A stretch of 64,000 nt of DNA from Faecalibacterium sp. I3-3-33 (lineage in GTDB: Bacteria > Bacillota > Clostridia > Oscillospirales > Ruminococcaceae). The notes below the pieces were generated by a model that saw nothing but the letters and a program-made list of their open reading frames with translations, ran no database searches and was not told the DNA's origin. The stretch covers positions 2,294,001-2,358,000 of the forward strand of contig NZ_CP094469.1 of NCBI RefSeq assembly GCF_023347295.1. Direction: 5' to 3'. Below are positions 18,377 through 27,104 of this stretch, one piece after another; position 1 is the stretch's first letter, and every line of letters starts with the position of its first letter. Position numbers and translations under genes: made by a program.

Positions 18377-19060
18377 ATGTTTGAAGCACTTTTATCCAAC
18401 CGCACGGTCAGTGTACTGGTGGAAGCGCTGCCCCGTATCCTGACGGCAGGCCTGACCATGACCATTCCGCTGACCCTTCTCTCCTTCTTTTTTGCCATAA
18501 TCATCGCGGTGGCGGTGGCGCTGGTGCAGTACGCCAACGTGCCGGTGCTGCGGCAGATCGCCCGGTTCTACATCTGGGTCATCCGGGGCACGCCGCTGCT
18601 GGTGCAGCTGTTCATCATCTTTTACGGCCTGCCCAGCGTGGGCATCATGCTGAACGCCTTTCCGGCGGCAGTCATCGCCTTTGCCTTCAACGAGGGTGCC
18701 TACTGCGCCGAAACCATGCGTGGTGCGCTGGAAAGCGTGCCGCAGGGGCAGCTGGAGGCCGGGTACTGCGTGGGCATGAGCTGGTGGCAGATCATGCGCC
18801 GCATCGTGCTGCCGCAGGCACTGCGCACCGCCGTGCCTGCACTGTCCAACTCCCTCATCGGCATGATCAAGGACACCTCGCTGGCGTCCAATATCACGGT
18901 GGCAGAGCTGTTCATGGCCGGGCAGCGGGTAGCCGCCCGCACCTACATCTTTCTGCCCATCTACTGTGAGGTGGCTGTGGTGTATCTGCTGTTCTGTACC
19001 GTCATCACCAAGCTGCAGGCGCTGCTGGAACGTCAGCTCAACGCCCGCGGCTTCCAGTAA
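18377..19060 (+). CDS. Amino acid ABC transporter permease
   Basis: This 227-residue PAAT permease has about five helices with the family blocks WVIRGTPLLVQLFI, AFNEGAYCAETMRG, EAGYCVGMSWWQIM and VLPQALRTAVPALSNS. ATG 18377 follows a GAGG site at proper distance. The order here is permease, ATPase, binding protein, the reverse of the first PAAT operon, so the two are separate systems and not a recent duplication. Confidence 0.92.
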   Translation: MFEALLSNRTVSVLVEALPRILTAGLTMTIPLTLLSFFFAIIIAVAVALVQYANVPVLRQIARFYIWVIRGTPLLVQLFIIFYGLPSVGIMLNAFPAAVIAFAFNEGAYCAETMRGALESVPQGQLEAGYCVGMSWWQIMRRIVLPQALRTAVPALSNSLIGMIKDTSLASNITVAELFMAGQRVAARTYIFLPIYCEVAVVYLLFCTVITKLQALLERQLNARGFQ

Positions 19061-19078
19061 AAAGGGAGGTGCGCATCT

Positions 19079-19879
19079 ATGGCTATGCTTGAGATCCGCA
19101 ATGTGCAAAAAACCTTCCGCACCTATGCAAAACCCGGCTTTTTCCACCGCCCCGGTGCGCGGAAGGTCACCAGCGAACTGCCCGTGCTGCGCGGGGTAGA
19201 CCTGACCGTAGAAAAAGGCGATGTGGTGGCCATTCTGGGGCCGTCCGGCTCCGGCAAGACCACCCTGTTGCGCTGCCTGAACTTTCTGGAAACTGCCGAT
19301 GCCGGGCAGCTGGTGTTTGACGGCGAAAGTTTCGACCTTGCCCATGCCAGCCGCGCCGACATTGCCCGGCTGCGCAAAAAGACGGCCTTTGTGTTTCAGA
19401 ATTACAACCTGTTCCGCAACAAGACTGCCCTGCAGAATGTGACCGAAGGGCTCATCGTAGCGCGTAAGCTGCCCAAGGAGCAGGCAGATGAGATCGGCAT
19501 GAAGATGCTTGCCAAGGTAGGCCTTGCCGACCGTGCCGACTACTACCCCCGCCAGCTTTCCGGCGGACAGCAGCAGCGGGTGGCCATCGCCCGCGCCCTT
19601 GCCGCCGACCCGGAGATCATCTATTTTGACGAGCCCACCAGCGCCCTTGACCCGGAGCTGACCGGCGAAGTGCTCAGCGTAATGCGGCAGCTGGCCGAAG
19701 AGGGCATGACCATGCTGGTGGTCACCCACGAGATGGGCTTTGCCCGCAACGTGTCCTCCAAGACCGTGTTCATGGAAAACGGCGTGGTAGTGGAGCAGGC
19801 ACCCTCTCAGCAGTTCTTTGCATCCCCCAAGGAGGAGCGCACCCGGGCTTTCCTGCGTAGGATCGCCCATACGGAATAA
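19079..19879 (+). CDS. Amino acid ABC transporter ATP-binding protein
   Basis: The 266-residue ATPase shows GPSGSGKT, VFQNYNLFRNKT (Q-loop), [21 protein letters not shown] and [10 protein letters not shown] basic insertion of about 15 residues (PGFFHRPGARK) lies before Walker A, in the position where the first PAAT ATPase also has one. GGGAGG lies nine bases before the ATG, and the gene is 18 bases after the permease. Confidence 0.93.
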   Translation: MAMLEIRNVQKTFRTYAKPGFFHRPGARKVTSELPVLRGVDLTVEKGDVVAILGPSGSGKTTLLRCLNFLETADAGQLVFDGESFDLAHASRADIARLRKKTAFVFQNYNLFRNKTALQNVTEGLIVARKLPKEQADEIGMKMLAKVGLADRADYYPRQLSGGQQQRVAIARALAADPEIIYFDEPTSALDPELTGEVLSVMRQLAEEGMTMLVVTHEMGFARNVSSKTVFMENGVVVEQAPSQQFFASPKEERTRAFLRRIAHTE

Positions 19880-19927
19880 AACCATTTCTCTTTTTGCATT
19901 TTTCACGACAGAAAGGAATTTTTACTT

Positions 19928-20755
19928 ATGAAACGCAGAACCTTTATTTCTCTGATGGGCGTTATGGCCGCCGCCGGGGTGCTCAGTCTGACCGGCTGCT
20001 CTTCCAAGGACACCGCCGCCAGCACCGCCAGCTCCGCACCGCTGAACAAGCTGGACAGCATCCAGAAGAGCGGCAAGCTGGTGGTAGCGCTGGAGGGTGC
20101 ATGGCAGCCGTGGAGCTACCATGATTCCTCCGACACGCTGGTGGGCTATGACGTGGAGGTATCCCGCGCCATTGCAGAAAAGCTGGGCGTAGAGCCGGAG
20201 TATGTGGAGAGCGACTGGGACAGCCTGTTTGCCGGTCTGGATGCCGGCCGCTACGACATGGTGTGCAACGGCGTGGAAGTGACCGAGGAGCGCGCCAAGA
20301 CCTACGCTTTCACCACTCCCTACGGCTACATCCACACTGCGCTGGCGGTGCGCAAGGACAATACTGACATTACCAGCTTTGAGGACCTGAAGGGCAAGAC
20401 CACCGCCAACAGTCTGGCTTCCACCTACATGGAGCTTGCCGAGAGCTACGGCGCTACCGTGCAGGGCATCGACACGCTGGAAGAGACCATCCAGCTGCTG
20501 ACCGCCGGCCGCATTGACGCCACCCTGAACGCAGATGTTTCCTTCTACGACTACCTGAACGTCCACCCGGACGCAGACTTCAAGCTGGTGGCACAGACCG
20601 CTGAAGCCTCCCATGTGGCCATCCCGGTGCTCAAGAGCGAGGACACCGCCTATCTGGACGCGCTGAACACCGCCATTGAGGAGCTGCGCGCCGACGGCAC
20701 CTTAAAGACCCTGAGCGAAAAGTACTTCGGACAGGACATCTCTTCTGAAAACTAA
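19928..20755 (+). CDS. Amino acid ABC transporter substrate-binding lipoprotein
   Basis: This 275-residue protein carries a short signal with adjacent arginines (MKRRTF), a lipobox ending LTGC (Cys23) and a short Ser/Ala linker. The PAAT binding fold follows: GKLVVALEGAWQPWSYH, VGYDVEVSRAIAEKLGVEP and FTTPYGYIHTALAV. The first strand has AWQPWSY where many members have FPPFE, so the ligand may differ from that of the first system. It is the last gene of the three-gene operon. Confidence 0.9.
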   Translation: MKRRTFISLMGVMAAAGVLSLTGCSSKDTAASTASSAPLNKLDSIQKSGKLVVALEGAWQPWSYHDSSDTLVGYDVEVSRAIAEKLGVEPEYVESDWDSLFAGLDAGRYDMVCNGVEVTEERAKTYAFTTPYGYIHTALAVRKDNTDITSFEDLKGKTTANSLASTYMELAESYGATVQGIDTLEETIQLLTAGRIDATLNADVSFYDYLNVHPDADFKLVAQTAEASHVAIPVLKSEDTAYLDALNTAIEELRADGTLKTLSEKYFGQDISSEN

Positions 20756-20762
20756 GAAGTTC

Positions 20763-20874
20763 GACCCTCTCAGTCTGCTCCCCCGAAAGGGGGAGCTTTT
20801 TTGTTATCTGCCAGTCCGTGCGGTAAAGCTCCCCCTTCGGGGGAGCTGGCGAGCGCAGCGAGACTGAGAGGGTA
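20763..20874. repeat. Family 1 intergenic palindromic repeat
   Basis: The outer arms ACCCTCTCAGTC and GACTGAGAGGGT enclose two copies of the AGCTCCCCC/GGGGGAGCT arm. The first copy is followed by T6 and probably terminates the ABC operon. It is the best-preserved family 1 copy in the window. Confidence 0.85.
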
Positions 20875-20883
20875 AATTCCCTA

Positions 20884-20917
20884 TTGACTTGTGCAATATT
20901 ATATGCTATATAATATT
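20884..20917 (+). promoter_or_regulatory. Promoter and palindromic operator of the PadR gene
   Basis: TTGACT (20884-20889) with TATATA (20907-20912), 17-bp spacer. A perfect inverted repeat AATATTATA (20895-20903) / TATAATATT (20909-20917), five bases apart, covers the -10 and is a natural autoregulatory site for a dimeric winged-helix repressor. Confidence 0.7.
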
Positions 20918-20954
20918 ATAGAAACAGACCACGCCGAAAGGAGGCTGTTCCCAC

Positions 20955-21272
20955 ATGAGTTTTCCCATCAGTGCCGCGCTGCTGGACGCCATTGTGCTGT
21001 CCGTGGTGGCGCAGGAGCCGGAAGGTACCTACGGCTACAAGATCACCCAACAGATCACCCACACGCTGGAACTGAGCGAATCCACCCTGTACCCGGTGCT
21101 GCGCCGGCTGCAGAAAGACCAGCTGCTCACGGTCTACGATGCACCCTTTAACGGCCGCAACCGCCGCTATTATCAGATCACCTCCGCCGGGCGGGCGCAG
21201 CTTGCCGCCTACGCGCAGGAGTGGAGCCGTTACCGTTCTTCCATTGACACATTTTTCAGAGAGGTGGAATGA
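20955..21272 (+). CDS. PadR-family transcriptional regulator
   Basis: This 105-residue winged-helix protein has the PadR signatures GTYGYKI, the recognition region SESTLYPVLRRLQKDQLL and the wing NGRNRRYYQITSAG. PadR proteins of this size repress their own operon and adjacent membrane-protein genes. The partner gene begins three bases after its stop codon, and a palindrome overlies the promoter. The inducing signal is unknown. Confidence 0.9.
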   Translation: MSFPISAALLDAIVLSVVAQEPEGTYGYKITQQITHTLELSESTLYPVLRRLQKDQLLTVYDAPFNGRNRRYYQITSAGRAQLAAYAQEWSRYRSSIDTFFREVE

Positions 21273-21275
21273 TTT

Positions 21276-22391
21276 ATGACCCGTACTGCATTTCTTGCTG
21301 CGCTGGAGCAGCTTCTGGCCCCCTTGCCGGAGGCCGAGCGCAAGGACGCTTTGAGCTATTACGAGGATTATCTGGATACCGCCGGGCCAGAGAACGAAGC
21401 CCGCGCCATTGCAGAGCTTGGCAGCCCCGAGGAGGTCGCCCGCAAAATTCTGGACGAGCAGCCCCCGGCAGACAGCTCTGCCGCCCCGGCATCCCCTGCC
21501 CGCAAGGCGCATTCCCGCTGGCGTATGGTGCTGGGCGGCGGGCTGGCTGTTCTGGCGGTGCTGGTGCTGTTTTGCTTTTTCTTCCAGCATACCAAAGCCA
21601 CCCCGGTGCAGCCGGTCGAGTCCATCTCTCCTGCCTCGGAAATTCCTGCTTCCTCTGCGGAAACAGCTGCCGAGAGTGCCTCCACGCAGCCCGCAGTTCC
21701 TGTTTCCACTCCAGACGGCTTGACTTTCTCCCTCTCTGCTGAGATGGTCAGCGATAAACTATCGCTGAAGTTGGACTATGGTACCATTCTCTTTGTTGTT
21801 GACCCAAACGTTTCTGATATCACGCTACAGTTTGATGGCTTTAGAACCCGGTACCTCACCCATTCCAACAAAAAAGACGGAACCGCAGAGTTTTCCTACC
21901 ATATCCCGAAATACTACGCTCCCCCTGATGTTGACGGTGCTGTGCTCACCATTACAGCTCCGGAAAATATCCTGCATGAGGTAGACATTGATCTTGCCAT
22001 GGGCGACGTTGACCTTGGCACGCTCTCTGTGGAAGAACTGGATCTGGAACTTGCCATGGGGAGCGTCTCTGCCGACAGCCTGACTGTGAAGGATGCGGAT
22101 TTCAATCTTGCCATGGGCGGCTGTCGCATTGACCATCTGACCGCACCGGAATTCGATGCCGAAATTGCCGTGGGCGACTGCACGATCGGTATGCTGTCCG
22201 GTGCTCGGGATGTCAACATCTCGGTCATCACCGGCGATACCGACTTGACTTTGGAGGGCAGCGCCTCGGACTATACCCTCGTCACCAATGAGCTTAAGGG
22301 CACCTCGATCCATAATGGCAAAGCAAATACCTCTCGTAAAATTTCCCTCGATTCTGTCACCGGCGATTTCTCCATCTCCTATACCAATTGA
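21276..22391 (+). CDS. HAAS-domain membrane protein with DUF4097-like beta repeat domain
   Basis: This 371-residue protein has three parts. The N-terminal helical HAAS/DUF1700-like domain (about 1-65) has the YYEDYLDTAGPENEA motif. One transmembrane helix lies near 85-105. The exterior part has a Ser/Ala/Pro linker and a repetitive domain with recurring LAMGD/LAMGS/LAMGG motifs about 20 residues apart (DUF4097-type right-handed beta structure). HAAS proteins are typical PadR partners, and here the genes are translationally coupled. The exported repeats are probably a binding or sensing surface; the ligand is unknown. Confidence 0.8.
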   Translation: MTRTAFLAALEQLLAPLPEAERKDALSYYEDYLDTAGPENEARAIAELGSPEEVARKILDEQPPADSSAAPASPARKAHSRWRMVLGGGLAVLAVLVLFCFFFQHTKATPVQPVESISPASEIPASSAETAAESASTQPAVPVSTPDGLTFSLSAEMVSDKLSLKLDYGTILFVVDPNVSDITLQFDGFRTRYLTHSNKKDGTAEFSYHIPKYYAPPDVDGAVLTITAPENILHEVDIDLAMGDVDLGTLSVEELDLELAMGSVSADSLTVKDADFNLAMGGCRIDHLTAPEFDAEIAVGDCTIGMLSGARDVNISVITGDTDLTLEGSASDYTLVTNELKGTSIHNGKANTSRKISLDSVTGDFSISYTN

Positions 22392-22403
22392 CCCCTGAAC
22401 GCA

Positions 22404-22449
22404 GAACACCCCCGGCATCCGAACGAAAACAGATGCCGGGGGTGTTTTT
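22404..22449. terminator. Convergent terminator between the PadR operon and uvrC
   Basis: Stem ACACCCCCGGCATC / GATGCCGGGGGTGT with a T-run on the plus strand; the uvrC stop codon lies in its T-run. Confidence 0.8.
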
Positions 22450-24301
22450 ATGCTTTCCCGTGAAAATACTCGTAGATGGTCTGCGCCAGCTGTTTGCCCA
22501 CACCGGGAGTGTTTTCCAGCTGGTCGGGGGTAGCATCCTTCACTGCGCCCACGCTCTTGAACTGCGCCAGCAGGGCTTTGGCGGTTTTAGGGCCTACGCC
22601 CGGCACCTCGGTCAGGGTGGAGGAGTAGCTTTTCTGCTTCATCTGCTGCTTGCGGTAGGCGTTGGCAAAGCGATGAGTCTCGTCCTGAATGGCGGTGATG
22701 AAGGTAAAGGTGCCGCGGTTCATGTTGATGGCAATTTCCCGCCCGTCGCTGTCCACGATGGCGCGGGTGCGGTGGTGGTCATCCTTTACCATGCCGTACA
22801 GCGGCACATCTGCCAGTGCCGTACCGGCCAGCGCTTCCTTTGCGGCGCTCACCTGTCCCCTGCCGCCGTCCATCAGCAAAAGATCTGGCTTCTGCCCGAA
22901 CCAGTTGCCGCTGGACTGGCCGTTTTCGGCCTGTGCAGCGTATTTTTCGTACTCTGCCGCCCGGCGGGAGACGGTCTCTGCCAGCGAAGCGTAGTCGTCC
23001 GTGCCCGCCACGGTCTTCATTTTGAACTTGCGGTAGCCTGCCTTGAAGGGCTTGCCGTCCTTGAAGGTGACCATGCCGCAGACACTGCTGCCATCGCCCC
23101 AGTTGGAGATATCGTAGCTTTCGATGGCGCGGGGCGGCTTTGAAAGCCCCAGCACTTGCGCCAGCTCGTCCAGCAGCTTTTCCTCCCGGGCGTAGCGTCC
23201 GCTCTCCCGCGCCAGACGCTCCACCGCGTTGGTGTGCGCCATCTCCACCAGATGCGCTTTATCGCCCCGCTGGGGCACATACAGCTGTACCTCGCTGCCC
23301 CGCTTCTGGTTCAGCGCCTGCTGCAAGGCGTCCATGTCCGGCGGCAGCGCGTCCACCGCGATGATCTTGGGAATTTGTTCATCGTCCAGATAGTACCGGG
23401 GCAGAAATTCCTCCCGCACCGCGTCGATATCCGAGGTATCGTGGAACAGAAACTCCCGCTTATCGGTCAGCCGTCCCTCCCGGAAGCGCAGCACCGCCGC
23501 ACACACGCTGTCCGGTGTACCGGCAAGCGCCACCACGTCCATCTCCACGTCCGGGTCTACCACCACCTTTTGCCCTGCCGTCAGCTTGGTGATGGCGTTG
23601 ATCTGATCCCGCAGAAGGGCGGCGGTCTCAAATTCCAGCCGGTCGGAAGCTTCCTGCATCCGCTCGTTGAGGGTTTTCAGGATATCCTTTTTGCCGTAGC
23701 GGATAAGGTGTACCGCGTTTTTGACCGCCTGATTGTAGGTCTCGCAGCTGATCTTTCCGCTGCACACCGCCATACACTTGCCGATATGGGCGTTCAAGCA
23801 GGGGCGCCCTTTGCCGATCTCCTGCGGGAAGCGTTTGGAGCAGCGCGGCAGCAAAAAAGCGTCCATAGCCGTTTCTGCCATCTGCCGCGCGGCAAAGCTG
23901 GAGGTGTAGGGGCCGATATACTCTGCCCCGTCCTCCTCCTTTTGCAGGGTGAAGGAAAGGCGCGGCCAGTCCTCCCGGGTGACGCGGATATAGCTGTAAC
24001 CCTTGTCATCCTTGAGCAGAATGTTGTACTTGGGCGTATGCGCCTTGATCTGGCTGGCTTCCAGCACCAGCGCCTCGAACTCGCTCTGGCAGACGATGAC
24101 GTCAAAGGCGTAGGCATGGGCGATCATCTGGCTGACCTTGTTGTCGTGGGGCACGCCCTCGCGGAAATACTGGCTTACCCGGATGCGCAGGCGCTTGGCC
24201 TTGCCGATATAAATGATGGTGTCGCTTTTGTCCCGGATGATATACACCCCGGGCAGCAGCGGCAGCATACAGGCTTTTTGGTAGAGTTCGGCCTTAGTCA
24301 T
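22448..24301 (-). CDS. uvrC: Excinuclease ABC subunit C
   Basis: This 617-residue endonuclease makes both incisions in nucleotide excision repair with UvrA and UvrB. The N-terminal GIY-YIG domain (PGVYIIRDKSDTIIYIGKA, about 18-36) is followed by a UVR helical pair near 200-235, the RNase H-like endonuclease core (LLMDGGRGQVSAAKEAL, LYGMVKDDHHRT) and C-terminal helix-hairpin-helix motifs (VPGVGPKTAKALL). The length is normal. GGAAGG precedes the ATG. Confidence 0.95.
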   Translation of the reverse strand: MTKAELYQKACMLPLLPGVYIIRDKSDTIIYIGKAKRLRIRVSQYFREGVPHDNKVSQMIAHAYAFDVIVCQSEFEALVLEASQIKAHTPKYNILLKDDKGYSYIRVTREDWPRLSFTLQKEEDGAEYIGPYTSSFAARQMAETAMDAFLLPRCSKRFPQEIGKGRPCLNAHIGKCMAVCSGKISCETYNQAVKNAVHLIRYGKKDILKTLNERMQEASDRLEFETAALLRDQINAITKLTAGQKVVVDPDVEMDVVALAGTPDSVCAAVLRFREGRLTDKREFLFHDTSDIDAVREEFLPRYYLDDEQIPKIIAVDALPPDMDALQQALNQKRGSEVQLYVPQRGDKAHLVEMAHTNAVERLARESGRYAREEKLLDELAQVLGLSKPPRAIESYDISNWGDGSSVCGMVTFKDGKPFKAGYRKFKMKTVAGTDDYASLAETVSRRAAEYEKYAAQAENGQSSGNWFGQKPDLLLMDGGRGQVSAAKEALAGTALADVPLYGMVKDDHHRTRAIVDSDGREIAINMNRGTFTFITAIQDETHRFANAYRKQQMKQKSYSSTLTEVPGVGPKTAKALLAQFKSVGAVKDATPDQLENTPGVGKQLAQTIYEYFHGKA

Positions 24302-24368
24302 GCAGCACCTTCCTCAGTGTTTATGGAGGACTCCCTACAGCGGAATCCCTCGCGGTAAAAATGCGTAC

Positions 24369-24406
24369 TAAAAAAGCGGCAGGGAGCCCCCGCCGCTTTC
24401 TGTTGC
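24369..24406 (-). terminator. Terminator of the HPr gene
   Basis: On the minus strand GAAAGCGGC / GCCGCTTTTTT with a roughly ten-base loop, immediately after the gene. Confidence 0.8.
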
Positions 24407-24419
24407 TTGTGATACAGAC

Positions 24420-24683
24420 TTACTCTGCAAAGCCGGACTCCACCAGCTTGATCAGGCCGTCCACGGCAGCCTGCTCATCAGCGCCGTCAGCGATGATGCG
24501 GATGGTGGTGCCGCCAACGATACCCAGAGACAGAACGCCCAGCAGGCTCTTTGCGTTCACGCGGCGTTCTTCCTTTTCGACCCAGATGGAAGACTTGAAC
24601 TCGTTTGCCTTCTGGATAAAGAAGGTAGCCGGACGAGCGTGCAGACCAACCTGATTTTCAACGGTAACTTCTTTTACGTACAT
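24420..24683 (-). CDS. ptsH: HPr phosphocarrier protein
   Basis: This 87-residue protein carries phosphate from enzyme I to sugar-specific IIA domains. The active histidine lies in GLHARPAT (His15) and the regulatory serine in KSLLGVLSLGI (Ser46-type). It is encoded alone, away from ptsI. It could be the catabolite-control paralogue Crh, but the presence of His15 favours HPr. AGGAG lies nine bases before the ATG. Confidence 0.9.
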   Translation of the reverse strand: MYVKEVTVENQVGLHARPATFFIQKANEFKSSIWVEKEERRVNAKSLLGVLSLGIVGGTTIRIIADGADEQAAVDGLIKLVESGFAE

Positions 24684-24964
24684 AGTAAAGCGCTCCTATC
24701 TAATATCGTTTTGGTGTACAAAAGCATAGTGTGCCTGTTGTGTTACACTCATTTTAGCGCAAGTCGAAACGGTTGTACAGTCCCCTTTTGCATTTTTGGC
24801 GCTTTTCCCAATGAAACAGGGAGCATTTTTCAGGTTTTGTACAAAGACAATAAAATTATACCCCGAAGGTTAGAGGGGTAATACAAAAGTTTTCAACAAC
24901 TTTTAGACTGCCGGGGAGTTTTCCTCTGAATTTTGTGTATTTTTACCGATATTTCCGGCGCGGC

Positions 24965-26212
24965 TCACTCCTGCGCAGGGCCTGCGTAGCGCATCTGCAC
25001 CAGTGCGCATTTACGCGTCACGGTAGGGTATTGCTGCGGGTCAAATTCCAGACTGGTGCTGCCGTCCAGCTGCCAGCCCATGCGGGTATACAGCGCAATG
25101 GCGCGGGTGTTGGTGTTCAGCACACTCAGTACCGGGTGTGCGTGCTCCGGCAGCTTTTTGCGGGCAAAATCCAGCAGCTTTGCGCCAATGCCGTTGCCCC
25201 GGGCTTTTTCCGTGACGAACAGGTGCTCGATATGCCCCGCCTTATGGCTGACGCACACCATGCCGTCCGGCACATCCTTGGTGGTGTGCAGGTAGCACAC
25301 CCAGCCCGCCGCCTTTTCCTGCTGCAATTGCAGCAAAAACTGCGGCTCGGTCAGAGCGCGGCAGTATTCCGGCGTCCAGTTGTCGGCGCAGACAGCCTGC
25401 CGTCCCTCGGCAAACAGCTTTGCGGCGGCGGCAAACTGCTCGGCGGTCTTTACCAGCCGGACATTCTCGCCCCGCTTCCACTTGGGCACTTCGGCAATGG
25501 GGTGGCTCGTGCACCACTGCTCGTACAGCTCCGGGCGGCGCAGACGGGTGCGAGTGCGGCTCTGCTCGCCGCGCCACGCGTCGATTTTAGCGTGGTCGCC
25601 GCCCAGCAGCACCTCGGGCACGGCACGGCCCTCCCACACCTCGGGGCGGGTGTACTGGGGGTATTCCAGCAGGCCGTCCCAGTAGCTTTCCTCCTCGTAG
25701 CCCTTCTGCTCGGCCAATACGCCGGGCTTCAGGCGCAGCACGCTGTCTGCCACCACAAGGCTGGCCAGCTCGCCGCCGGTCAGGATATAATCACCAATGG
25801 AGATTTCCTCGTCCGCAAAAGCTTCGATGACACGCTCGTCAATGCCCTCGTAGTGGCCGCAGACCAGCGTCAGGTTGTCGTACTGTGCCAAGCGCTTGGC
25901 GTGCTCCTCGGTGTAGCGCTGTCCGCCCGCCGTCAGGAACACGATGTGCGGGGCGGGGCGTCCCTGTTCGGCCACCTCGCGCTGCACCGCCCGCAGGCAG
26001 TCCGCGATGGGCTGGGCGTACAGCACCATGCCGCAGCCGCCGCCGTAAGGGTAATCGTCGGTCTGCTTCTGCTTGTTCAGGGTGTAGTCCCGGATCTGGT
26101 GGCAGTGGGTCTCAATATAGCCCCGCTTTGCCGCTCGGCCGATGATGCTGGCGTCCAGCACCTGCTGGCACATCTCCGGGAACAGAGTCACGATATCCAC
26201 ACGCATTCCCAT
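24965..26212 (-). CDS. trmD: tRNA (guanine37-N1)-methyltransferase fused to a GNAT domain
   Basis: The first roughly 245 residues are TrmD, which methylates G37 of tRNAs using S-adenosylmethionine to prevent frameshifting. Knot motifs CGHYEGIDERV and DYILTGGELA and the C-terminal DNA/RNA-binding part are present. The remaining roughly 170 residues form a GNAT N-acetyltransferase-like domain with IEHLFVTEKARGNGIGAKLLD (acetyl-CoA loop) and NTRAIALYTRMGW. The reading frame is continuous across the junction, so this is a genuine fusion in the sequence given. The GNAT substrate is unknown. The gene starts four bases after rimM, using an AGGAGG inside the rimM end. Confidence 0.9.
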   Translation of the reverse strand: MGMRVDIVTLFPEMCQQVLDASIIGRAAKRGYIETHCHQIRDYTLNKQKQTDDYPYGGGCGMVLYAQPIADCLRAVQREVAEQGRPAPHIVFLTAGGQRYTEEHAKRLAQYDNLTLVCGHYEGIDERVIEAFADEEISIGDYILTGGELASLVVADSVLRLKPGVLAEQKGYEEESYWDGLLEYPQYTRPEVWEGRAVPEVLLGGDHAKIDAWRGEQSRTRTRLRRPELYEQWCTSHPIAEVPKWKRGENVRLVKTAEQFAAAAKLFAEGRQAVCADNWTPEYCRALTEPQFLLQLQQEKAAGWVCYLHTTKDVPDGMVCVSHKAGHIEHLFVTEKARGNGIGAKLLDFARKKLPEHAHPVLSVLNTNTRAIALYTRMGWQLDGSTSLEFDPQQYPTVTRKCALVQMRYAGPAQE

Positions 26213-26215
26213 GGC

Positions 26216-26752
26216 TTACTCCTCCTCCCGCTCGCTGTCAAAATCGTCATCCAACAGGCCGGGGATGGGGGTGACGAGGATATATCCCTCCGGCGGGTTG
26301 CGCTCTTTCAGGAAGGCATCCACCCCGGGGAACATATACTCCTTGCCGCTGGGTGCTTTGACGGTGTAGATATCCTGCGCACCCGGGTGGTCTACGCTGG
26401 TCACCACACCGTACACCTTGCCGGTGTCAGCGTCCCGCACCTCGCACCCGATGAGGTCTGCCACATACCACCGCCCTGCGGGCAGGGTGGCATCGTTGCG
26501 GTCAAAATAGAACACCTGCCCGCGCAGTGCCCGGGCGGCGTCCATATCGCTGACCCCCTCCAGCTGGAGCAGCGCCATCTGCCCCTGTGGACGGATGGAA
26601 AGGATCTTATAGGCTTTGCCGCCCTGTGCCGAAGGGTACAGGCGACCCGCTTTTTTCAAAAAATCCACCCCGTCGCACCAAAGCTCCAGCTTCATTTCCC
26701 CGCGCACACCGTGGGTGGTAACAACTTTTCCGGCTTCCAGATATTGCTGCAT
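26216..26752 (-). CDS. rimM: Ribosome maturation factor RimM
   Basis: This 178-residue factor assists assembly of the 30S head through S19. The N-terminal RimM domain has EAGKVVTTHGVRGEMKL, and the PRC-barrel half has WYVADLIGCEV and KEYMFPGVDAFLKE. The acidic C-terminal tail (DDDFDSEREEE) includes the ribosome-binding site of trmD. Adjacency to trmD is the conserved order. Confidence 0.95.
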   Translation of the reverse strand: MQQYLEAGKVVTTHGVRGEMKLELWCDGVDFLKKAGRLYPSAQGGKAYKILSIRPQGQMALLQLEGVSDMDAARALRGQVFYFDRNDATLPAGRWYVADLIGCEVRDADTGKVYGVVTSVDHPGAQDIYTVKAPSGKEYMFPGVDAFLKERNPPEGYILVTPIPGLLDDDFDSEREEE

Positions 26753-26768
26753 TGTTTTCTCCTGTAAG

Positions 26769-27045
26769 AACCCTCTCAGTCAATGCCTGCGGCATTGCCA
26801 GCTCCCCCGAGGGGGGAGCTTTTTGACGAAGAGGTGGTGTATTGCTTGTTTGTTCAGAATGCTCCTGTGTAGCATCCTCGCCCTCTCAGTCACCTGCGGT
26901 GACAGCTCTCCCAGAGGGAGAGCCAAGAACGTACCGGTCAGGCCCTTGCCTCTCCCTTTGAGGAAAGACTTCCCCCGTTCCGGGGGAAGATGTCGCGCAG
27001 TGACAAAAGGGGGAGTGTGGCATTGCGCAAGCAATGCCGGAGAGG
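26769..27045. repeat. Cluster of intergenic palindromic repeats inside the translation operon
   Basis: 26769-26823 carries the family 1 left arm with AGCTCCCCC/GGGGGGAGCT and a T-run. 26880-26925 has CCCTCTCAGTCACC and AGCTCTCCC/GGGAGAGC. 26960-27045 has GACTTCCCCCG/CGGGGGAAG with TGTCGC/GTGACA and GGCATTGC/GCAATGCC. The 352-base gap between khpA and rimM holds nothing else except a hairpin GGCCCCTTGCC / GGCAAAGGGCC at 27067-27094. The gap is odd because these genes are usually tightly packed. Confidence 0.7.
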
Positions 27046-27104
27046 GCGAGCCTGGTAATAGCAAAAAGGCCCCTTGCCGCAAAGGCAAAGGGCCAGTAGG
27101 GTGC

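Noticed and set aside
24935..26767. A 610-codon plus-strand frame opposite trmD and rimM
   Set aside because: It lies antisense to two conserved translation genes and its translation looks like a His/Leu/Gly-rich shadow.
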